Made by a program: the position numbers and the translations under genes
From: Hyphomicrobium_A sp963724945
Lineage (GTDB): Bacteria; Pseudomonadota; Alphaproteobacteria; Rhizobiales; Hyphomicrobiaceae
Direction of reading: 5' to 3'
DNA length: 64,000 nucleotides
Assembly (NCBI GenBank): GCA_963724945.1
Contig: CAVRWL010000003.1
Span: 1,550,001 to 1,614,000, forward strand
Notes under the pieces: model-generated
Seen by the model: only the letters and a program-made list of their open reading frames with translations
What the model was told of the DNA's origin: nothing
Databases searched by the model: none
In this document: positions 56,883 to 64,000 of the stretch, in pieces
Layout: every line of letters starts with the position of its first letter
Numbering within the stretch: the first letter of the stretch is position 1

Positions 56883-58174
56883 TTACGATCCCTCCACGAT
56901 GCGCGGCTCGGGAAGAGGAATGATGAAGCTTCCCCGATATCCCTTCCGCTTGACGATTTCCACGAGCTCATCGGCGATGTGCCAGGAAAAGAGGAGCGCG
57001 GGGTCCGGCTGTTGTTCCTCGAACAGCTTTTGCTCGTCGACGACGGGAATGCGAGTGCCGGGCATGTACTTGTCGAGCTTGTGCGACCCGCTTCACCTCC
57101 ACGATGCATTCGACGATGCTGTCGTCGAGGGCGACGTAGTTGATAAGCGTGCTGGACCGCGAGGGCGCGCCGATGCCGGAGTTACGAGCGCCATCCCGCT
57201 TGAGCCCCGCGAGCAAGCCCATAGAGATCGAGCTTCGACTGCCGGACGCGCTGACGAAAATCGGCAAATGCCGCACAGTCGTTGAGCCCGAACTTGTCCT
57301 ATCCTCTGCGAGGCATGCGGCGACCGACAGCTGCGACCGGGTTAGGTACCAGCAGGCACGGCGGCGTCGACCCGGATGGAGCCGCCGTGTGTGGGAATGC
57401 GGCGGACATGGAAGATCTCCAGATCATGCCGCTTGAACAGCGCCTGTGCAGGCTGGCGAGTGCGTAGTAGCGCAGATGCTCGTGATAGACCGTGTCGTAC
57501 TGTACCGTTTCGAGCAGCGCGAGCGGGCGCGCTCCATTGGTTCCACGAACACGCCCTTCGAACCAAGCGACAAGCATGATACCGCCGACAACATGGCGCT
57601 GCACGTCGCCGATGTGCGCAAACACGTTGGCGGCCGTGACGAGCCGGGCTTTGCCGTGCTGGCGGGGCCCGCTCGGCGGTCGCCGATGAAAAGTAGGCCT
57701 TGACCATGGGGATGCCCCGCCCGACCGCGACGTCGCCGGCTTGTGAGGGCTTCGATTCCGAGCACATTCATGCCCGCCTCTTGGAACGGCGCGAGCAAAG
57801 TTCCATCGTTGCCGCCCAAGACGTCGATGACGAACTCACCCGCTTTGAGATCGAGCAGCTCCTTGGCCTCGCTCGCGAGATCGCGGAAGTTGTCGCGCAG
57901 AATGCGCCGTCGTTCGCTCAAGATCAGGATAGCTGTGCGGCGGGAACAGAATTTGCTGATCGACCTCGTAGCCGATCTGGGCAAGTGAGCAGACGGGGCA
58001 GCGCAGGAGCTCGAGCGGAAACCGCACCTCCGCGTCGGGGACGGAGCCGACGGCCGGCATGGTGTTGACGGGGGGCACGAAACCGAGAAACAGCAGGGAT
58101 TCGAGCTCGTTGCCGCTGTAGACGTGGCAGTGCGTCACCGGGTGAGACTCGAGCAGGGAAAGCATGTCGCTCAT
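56883..58174 (-). pseudogene. SAM-dependent C-methyltransferase (sugar type, zinc-binding N-terminus), frameshifted
   Basis: From ATG 58174 (MSDMLSLLESHPVTHCHVYSG). N-terminal zinc-binding region with LLRCPVCSLAQIGYEVDQQI, then motif I FVIDVLGGNDGTLLAPFQEAG, LLETVQYDTVYHEHLRYYAL with FHVRRIPTHGGSIRV (signature of Methyltransf_13/14 enzymes), and the C-terminal domain VVDEQKLFEEQQPDPALLFS with IPLPEPRIVEGS before the stop at 56883. This family methylates NDP-4-keto-6-deoxy sugars. At least five frame changes occur, yet all domains are conserved in order. Confidence 0.75.
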
Positions 58175-58190
58175 CGACGGGGTCTCTCGC

Positions 58191-59168
58191 TCAGGCGGCG
58201 GTCGGCTGAAGGTGCCGGTGGCCAGCGTACCAATCGACGACCGGCGGCAAACCGACGGCAGGCTAATCGTCGGTGCATATCCGAGTGCGCGCAGCTTGCT
58301 GATGTCGGGACAGCGGCGCGCGACGGAACCTTCGCGCAGCGGCGACGGCACCAGCTCAGCCTCGCGCCCGAGCGCGCCCATCACCATGCGTGCCACATCG
58401 CCAATCTTCACCTCCTCGGGGTTGCCGACGTGATAGATGTGAGGTGCCGGCCCTCGGCATCACCACCATCAATCCGTCGACCATGTCGTCGATGTGCACG
58501 AAAGCCCGCGTCTCGCTGCCGTCGCCCTGCAAGAGAAACGGGACAACTCCGCGCGGATGCTTCTGCAGCAAGTCGAGCGCGCGCAGACAAAACTGCGGTA
58601 TGACGTGTTTCCCCAGGCCATGTCAGGCCCGTAGACATTATGCGGCCGGAAGATTGTAACGCACTTGAAGTCGTGGCGCCCGTAGTTGATCGCGAGCAGC
58701 TCGCTCGCGATTTTGGAGCCAGCGTAGGAATAACGCGCATTGAGCGGATCGGGGATCGTCAACGGCGCGGTCTCGTCCGTCGGAATCTCGGGCGGCAGCT
58801 GATAGACCTCGGAGCTCGACGCCACGACGAGGTCGCTCACGCCATGCTGCCGGCATGCGGCGATCACGTTGAGCATTCCCACGATGCCGACGTCGAGCAC
58901 GACGTGGGGCTTGCTGTAGAAGTACTCGGTGCCGTTCACGGCCGCGAGATGCACGACGCAGTCGGTCCCACGCACGGCATTGCCGACGAGGATTGGATCG
59001 CGCACGTCGCCGCAAACGAGCTCGAACTTTGCCTTCAGGTGCTCAAGCCGTCGGGTTGCCCCACGCGAAATATCGTCAAGAACGCGGACGGCATGGCCTT
59101 CCTCAGCAATCGCCTGACAAGTGCCCTCCGAGGAACCCCGCCCCGCCGGTTACGAGAAATCGCTTCAT
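58191..59168 (-). pseudogene. NAD-dependent sugar epimerase/dehydratase, frameshifted
   Basis: ATG 59168 begins MKRFLVTGGAGFLGGHLSG, the SDR nucleotide loop, then the frame breaks at about 59118. The main conserved frame (58469-59005) has VRDPILVG, CVVHLAAVNGTEYFYSKP, SSSEVYQLPPEIPTDE, the catalytic Tyr-x3-Lys in SYAGSKIASELLA and FRPHNVYGPDMAWGN. A third frame holds FVHIDDMVDGLMVV and the C-terminus (KIGDVARMVMGALGREAELV). The product would interconvert an NDP-sugar for polymer synthesis. Restored stop is about 58191, 17 bases before the methyltransferase start. Confidence 0.75.
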
Positions 59169-60552
59169 ACGGCTTGCCTCTGTAGCTCCAATCCGATTCG
59201 CCGATGGGCCGGCCTTGATTGCCGAGCGCGATGTAGCAGACGTCGTTCGGCATTCGCATGGGCTGCTCGATGAAATTGCTCCAACAGTCGTAAATTGCCG
59301 CCGGCCGCGCCATCAGGGCTGCGAGCTTTCGATGTCCATGCGGGCGAAGGCCGGGTGGTTGTTGTGGATCACGACGAGATGCGCGCGCTCGAATGCCGTT
59401 TTCTAGGCTCGCGGCCGGCTCGAAGCCGAGGCTGCTCGTCAGCTCAGCATCCGAGATCGGATCGTAGGCCGTAAAGGTCGCGTTGGGGAACCGCTCGGAG
59501 AGCGCCGACCTGAGGGCAATGGCCGTCGTCCCGCGCACGTCGTCGGTCTCCGGCTGCCCTTTGAATGCGACGCCGAGCACCGCAATTCGTGGCGCCGGCG
59601 GCAGCCTCAGGCTGGTCTTGGAGAAGGACGCCAGGAAGCTGGCGATCTCGGCGGGCTGGCGTTCATTGACGCGCCTCGCTGCAAGCGTAATCTCGGGCAC
59701 GACCCCGAAGGCGGTTAGGCTGGCGCCGAGAATGGGGGAGTCCTTCGACAGACAGGGGCCACCGACTGGCCCGGCATCGGCAAATCCGTGCGCGAGTATC
59801 GAACCGCCCCGAGCGGATCACCTCCGCGGCGCTGATGCCGATGGCATCGCACATGCGGGCGACCTCGTTGGCATAGCCGAATATGACGTCGCGCTTGGCG
59901 TTGTCGATGAGCTTGATCATCTCTGCTGTTTCGGGATCGCTGACCCGCACGACGGTCGGCGTGAGAAAGGCAAAGAGCTGCGCTGCGCGCGTGGCAACCA
60001 TGGCATCCATTGCGCCGACGATTTGCGGCAGATAGCGCAGTTCGCGCAGCGCCTGACCTTCCACTGTCCGCTCGGGGCAAAAAGCGAGCCCATAGCGTTT
60101 TCCGGTCGCCGCCAAGATGGGTCCGACGACGTCGCGCGTGGTGCCGATCTGCACCGTCGATCGCAGAAGCACGAGGTCGCCGTCCTTGAGCTGCGCCGCG
60201 ATCTCCGTTGCGTGGAAGCGCACGCTAGCCATGCTCACGCGCCCTTCGCTGTCGAGCGACGTTCCCACGGTGACGATAAATGCTGTCGCGGCGCAGTTTG
60301 GCGGAATTGCCGGATGGACCGTGAGCCGCTCGCTGTCGACTGCACGCACCAGTTGCTCGGTGAGGCCCGGCTCGTGAAAGTGCGCGCGCCGCTGGCTCAG
60401 GGCATCGAGCACGTCCGGCGTATCTCCACACCCACGACATTGAAGCCGACCTCGGCCATCGCCGCAGCGAGCGTAAGCCCGACGAAACCGAGGCCCAATA
60501 TGCAGACCGTACGATCACGAAATTCGTTGGGTATGGGGAGAGGTTGAGGCAT
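59166..60552 (-). pseudogene. UDP-glucose/GDP-mannose dehydrogenase family protein, frameshifted
   Basis: ATG 60552 (MPQPLPIPNEF) leads into TVCILGLGFVGLTLAAAMAE, the NAD-binding loop. Later pieces are HEPGLTEQLVRAVDSE, DLVLLRSTVQIGTTR, FCPERTVEGQALRELRYLP (WecC/TviB-like) and EMIKLIDNAKRDVIFGYANE. The catalytic block (SRTDLPMPG and a GPCLSKDSPIL-type cysteine segment) is split across two frames, followed by IAVLGVAFKGQPETDDVRGT. The family oxidises a UDP-sugar to a uronic acid. Four or more breaks; all catalytic parts are recoverable. Confidence 0.78.
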
Positions 60553-60635
60553 GCTTCTTCCCGCTGCGACTTGACCAAGCATTACGCGTTACGCGGCTGA
60601 CTGGACCGCCGAATTCGCGCTGCTGCCGCGTCCCA

Positions 60636-61286
60636 TCAAAGAACGCATTTCAGCTGCGCTGGCCCGCCCCCGAGGGCCGACCCGGCATTCCAGTCGATCA
60701 GGGCTCCCTCCGGCACATCCCTGGTGACGACCGCGCCGGCGCCAATCACTGCGCCCGCACCGATGCGCCGGTGCGGAAGCACGACAGCACCGGCCCCAAT
60801 GTAGCAGCCGCTGCCGGCTTCCGTGCTGCCGAGTAGCAACGCTCCGGGTGCAAGCGTGCAGTAATCCCCAACTTGAACGTCATGATGTATTTGGGCACCT
60901 ATGTTGATCTTGCACGCTCGACCGATGACGGCATCGCGCCCGACGTGGCAGCCGAACTGCACGATCGTTCCCTTTCCGATGGCCGCGCGCACTGAGACCT
61001 GGCTATCCGGGGCAAGGACCGTCAGCAGTGCGTCCAATCCGTAGTGCGCCGCAAAGAGCATCCGGCGCAGGGCCGGGAGGTCGACGGCAAGAATCGGCTT
61101 CGGCCCGGATGCTTGGCCGAAAGCCGGTCCAGGTCCATCCGCCCCCAAGTTGGCGAGCCGCGAATTGGCGGCGCCCGGCGAGCGGTCGAGAAATCCGATC
61201 ACGTCCAGTTGAGGCAACGCCTCGACGAGATCGATCACATCCTTTTCGAGGCTGACCACCACAGTGGGATTGCGGGGCGCGGTCAT
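60636..61286 (-). CDS. PglD-like sugar O/N-acetyltransferase (left-handed beta-helix)
   Basis: 216 residues and intact, the one uninterrupted gene in the glycan locus. An N-terminal Rossmann-like part (VVVSLEKDVIDLVEAL) is followed by hexapeptide repeats (KINIGAQIHHDVQVGDYCTL; GSGCYIGAGAVVLPHRRIGA; GAVVTRDVPEG) that build the acetyl-CoA-binding beta-helix, with a catalytic His in IHHDV. PglD-type enzymes N-acetylate 4-amino sugars made by DegT aminotransferases, which fits the upstream gene. ATG 61286 overlaps the aminotransferase stop as ATGA. Confidence 0.88.
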   Translation of the reverse strand: MTAPRNPTVVVSLEKDVIDLVEALPQLDVIGFLDRSPGAANSRLANLGADGPGPAFGQASGPKPILAVDLPALRRMLFAAHYGLDALLTVLAPDSQVSVRAAIGKGTIVQFGCHVGRDAVIGRACKINIGAQIHHDVQVGDYCTLAPGALLLGSTEAGSGCYIGAGAVVLPHRRIGAGAVIGAGAVVTRDVPEGALIDWNAGSALGGGPAQLKCVL

Positions 61287-62395
61287 TGCTTAAGCGTGGC
61301 CGTTCTCTCAGAACGCGACGGACGACCCCGGCCGCGCGTGCGGCCTGGTCGCGCGTCAGCGTGAACGAGGACGGCAGCCACAGCCCCCTTGCCGAGATGG
61401 CGATCGCATTCTCGAGTTCCTCGCCTTGCCTCGCGTAGGGCGGTTGTCGGTGGAGCGGATGCCAAAACGGCCTGCATCCAATTCCTCCGCCGTAAGCGCC
61501 GCCTCCACGGCGTCGCGGCGCTCGCAAACGATATCCGTCGATCGGCGACCTCGCCCGACCAGTTCGGCTCCCGGGGAGTATCAGGCCCGGGCATCTATAG
61601 AGCAGCTCGCGGTACCAACGATCACGTTCGCGAAAGAACGCGAGACGATCGGCAAGCCGTTCGAGCTGAGCCAGTGCAATGGCCGCCTGCAGGTTCGTAT
61701 ACTTGAAGTTGAACCCGAGCACGGGATGGGCGTCGTTGCCCCCCGTGCCGCCCGAGCGGCGTCCCTGGTCCTTTAGCTCGCGCAGCCGCAGCGACAACTC
61801 CTTGTCGTTGGTTGCGATCATGCCGCCCTGGCCGCTCGTCACTGTCTTGTTCGCCGAGAATGAAAAACAGCCGGCGTTTCCGATGCTTCCGAGCGCTCGA
61901 TCGCGATAGCGCGACCCCAATCCCTCCGCCGCATCGCAAACCATGACGAGCGCGTGGCGCCTGGCAATCTCCTCGAGCGCCTCATAGTCGGCCGCCCGTC
62001 CGTTTACGTCGACCGGCACGATTGCCCGCGTCTTGGTTCGATCGCCTCCTCGACGCGCTGCGGGTCGAGCGTGAACCGATGCGGCTCTACATCGACGAGC
62101 CTCACGTCTGCCCCGGTGAGGCGCACGGCGTTCGCCGTGGCGATGAACGTGAGGTCGGGAACGATGACCTCGCTGCCGGGCCGACGCCAAGGCCCATTAA
62201 CGCCAGGGAAATCGCGACGGTGCCGCTCGTCACCGCGACGCAGTAGTCGACTCCGACGCGCTCGGCGACGCGTGCCTCCAGCTCGCGCGCGATATTGCCG
62301 TCATTGACGTAATTGCCGGCTATGACGTCGCGGACGTAATCCTGCTCTCGCCCGTCCAGTTGCGGCGCAAACCACGGAATTGAGCCTTCATGCAT
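61283..62395 (-). pseudogene. DegT/DnrJ/EryC1/StrS aminotransferase, frameshifted
   Basis: ATG 62395 (HEGSIPWFAPQLDGREQDYV) starts the family N-terminus; CVAVTSGTVAISLALMGLGV is the PLP-phosphate region. After a break near 62180 the frame continues with VPVDVNGRAADYEALEEIAR, the Asp in VMVCDAAEGLGSRY and the PLP lysine in SFSANKTVTSGQGGM, then FNFKYTNLQAAIALAQLERL. Further breaks occur near 61560 and before the stop. It would aminate a keto-sugar nucleotide using glutamate. The stop at 61283 overlaps the acetyltransferase start. Confidence 0.82.
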
Positions 62396-62492
62396 GGATC
62401 ACGCTTTCTGCCTTCTCGATCCGAACGGCCCCGCAGACGAGACGCCGGCAGCAAGATCGCTGCGGCCTTCACGCTCAAGCGGGCCATCGCTG

Positions 62493-64000
62493 CTACCGGT
62501 ACTGGATGTACAGTCCGATGACCCCGCCGTTTTTGACCGGCGCTCCATTGATCTCGGCAGCGCCGCCGCTGGCCGAGGTCGGCGTGTACAGCGGCACGCC
62601 GAGGGGGACTTCAATTTGCTCATCGGGCGAAACCGACAGCTCCAATTCCAGCTCGCGGGGTGGGGAAGCTCCGAGCTCGGGGCTTCTGAGGGTCAGCAAC
62701 TGCCAATCCGTGAGGTCTACGCTCTCAATTTCGCCGCTGGCGATCTCGTGGCCGTTCCCGTCGACGGGCTCCAGGATCCTCCAGCGAAATTCGTATTCGG
62801 ACAGCATCTTGCCCCACGTCACCATCCGCAGGGTGAGACCCTCCATGTCCTTTCTTGTCGTGAAGCGCTGCACGATTTTCGTCCCTGATTTCAAAGCGAC
62901 GGCGGAAATGAAATGGTCGGACGCAAGACACCGCGCTTGCCCTCCATTGAAGCAATGAGCCCGTGCTCGCGAGAAAGCAGGCAGGCATGGCGTCCATCGT
63001 CGAGGATTGCGAAGGCGCGAACCTTGGTTCCAATGTCACCGTCAATGAGACCCGACCAGCCCGAGGCAGCGTATGAGGACCGCCCCTTGGGATCCTTGAA
63101 CCCCGACAGGCCGAAATCGAGGACACGTCCGCCGCCGTCGACGATCGCCACCAACTTTGCGGGCTGCGCGCGCGCCACATCCCACGCCCACCCCTTGGCC
63201 AGCCACGGCCCCTCCGGGCGGCCAGGTAGCATAACGACGCCCCAAGGTACGACGCTGGTAAACGTGCCGGCGCACAACGGCGCCGCCGCCTCCTCCACGA
63301 GGTTCGCGATGTTCTGGCCTTTCCACGCTTGAAATTCGCCAATGGGCCTGGCTCGGTGCTGGCTGCAATATTGAGCCACCAGCCGGCGGGCCCGGTCGGA
63401 AGCATGTAAGGCAGGCCGCTGGAGATATGGCTGGCCCAGACCGGCCACTCCATGTCAGCAGTGTTGCGGGGGGTATTCCTTATGGCGCGGAGTGAATGCA
63501 GCTCCGCGAATACGACGAGCCCCGCCGCGAGGTAGCGGACCGCTTGGGTCGTCCCCAGGCAGCAGATGAACCAGAGGAGCGACACGCTTCCTATGTAGAA
63601 GTATCGCTGATCGTTGGCGAGGGCCAAAAGATCCAACCGCGCCCGATATTTGTACATCCCAGAAAACATGACGGCCGACGCGAACAGGACCATGAATATT
63701 TTCTGCATCCGGTATGGCTTCTGCGCCGCCAAGAGGCCGATGCAGACCGCCAACACCAACGAGGCGATAACGCCGCTCAATTCGGGCTTGAAGAACATTT
63801 TCATGGAATTGCCGAATAGCGGCATGAGCTTGAAAGGAGGCAGCATCACCCACCAGTGCCAGGAATGTTCGGTTCCATCGAGGCCCGGATTGAACGCCAC
63901 TTGCGCATGCGACAACACCAAGAACAACTGCACGGCGGCACCGAGCGTGACGGCACCCGACAGCACAGTCAGGCGATCGCGTGTGATCCGGTCATTCCAA
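62493..64000 (-). CDS. polytopic membrane protein with C-terminal beta-rich domain, 5' partial, frameshifted
   Basis: The frame is open at the window end, so the N-terminus is missing. At least five membrane segments are visible (LSGVIASLVLAVCIGLLAAQ; GSVSLLWFICCLG; and others) up to about 63430, followed by a periplasmic-looking part (LPTGPAGWWLNIAAS; SVVPWGVVMLPGRPEGPW; VDGGGRVLDFGLSGFKDPKG). After shifts near 63355 and 62912 the C-terminal 130 residues continue (TLRMVTWGKMLSEYEFRWRI; LSVSPDEQIEVPLGV; NGGVIGLYIQYR). I do not recognise the family; a polymerase or glycan-transfer protein of the locus is possible. Confidence 0.65.

Noticed and set aside
54000..62500. Insertion-sequence damage as cause of the broken genes
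   Set aside because: No transposase fragments, terminal inverted repeats or target duplications; breaks are single bases and genes remain in order.

Overview
The window is GC-rich chromosomal DNA that looks like an alphaproteobacterium of the order Hyphomicrobiales (Rhizobiales), possibly a methylotroph or alcohol oxidiser. The evidence is the gene neighbourhoods (membrane cytochrome c - kdsB - pheA, SRP RNA - dnaX - ybaB, def - fmt - truA), a Tad/Flp pilus locus of alphaproteobacterial type, Yej oligopeptide transport genes, and two dispersed genes for the redox cofactor PQQ (pqqA, pqqC). I see no insertion sequence, integrase, prophage or CRISPR array.

Layout: 1-8 kb, 3' part of a Tad pilus operon (cpaC, cpaD, cpaE, cpaF, tadB, tadC) with a convergent TPR lipoprotein. 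8-12 kb, two glutathione S-transferases, a leucyl aminopeptidase and an NlpC/P60 peptidase. 12-20 kb, a minus-strand yej-type ABC operon with two tandem solute-binding proteins. 20-29 kb, cytochrome c, kdsB, pheA, an SDR, SRP RNA, dnaX, ybaB, a PEBP protein, an orphan histidine kinase and a secreted protein. 29.8-33.5 kb, a solitary pqqA, a small exported protein and an apparent fusion of an amino-acid permease to HAMP, GGDEF and EAL domains. 33.6-38 kb, acetaldehyde-type ALDH with a DUF779 partner, recR and a MATE exporter. 38-46 kb, a polysaccharide epimerase/dehydratase, a glycosyltransferase, a RimB-like protease, def-fmt-truA and a 2OG-Fe(II) oxygenase. 46-54 kb, a hydrolase, a decayed methyltransferase, tiny membrane proteins, folE, pqqC, a DUF900 hydrolase, tRNA-Thr and a methyltransferase. 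54-64 kb, a mostly minus-strand glycan-biosynthesis locus: membrane protein, DegT aminotransferase, PglD-like acetyltransferase, nucleotide-sugar dehydrogenase, epimerase, C-methyltransferase, GT2 and a flippase-like protein, facing a GT4.

A strong feature of the window is the number of single-base frame breaks. Housekeeping genes are hit (fmt near 43359), as are yejA near 18463, the permease-GGDEF-EAL gene at 31711 and the capD-like gene at 39590. Nearly every gene from 54 to 64 kb is broken several times. In most cases one inserted or deleted base restores a full-length, well-conserved protein, and in yejA it also restores an ATGA overlap with the next gene. I therefore read most breaks as draft-sequence indels rather than gene decay. 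The methyltransferase remnant at 47.4-48.1 kb may be a true pseudogene.

Functionally the window joins surface structures (Tad pilus, exopolysaccharide, KDO for LPS), peptide import, c-di-GMP signalling that appears directly coupled to a transporter, and PQQ/aldehyde metabolism. The most interesting items are the transporter-HAMP-GGDEF-EAL fusion, the isolated pqqA with a downstream hairpin and exported protein, and several small exported or membrane proteins of unknown role.
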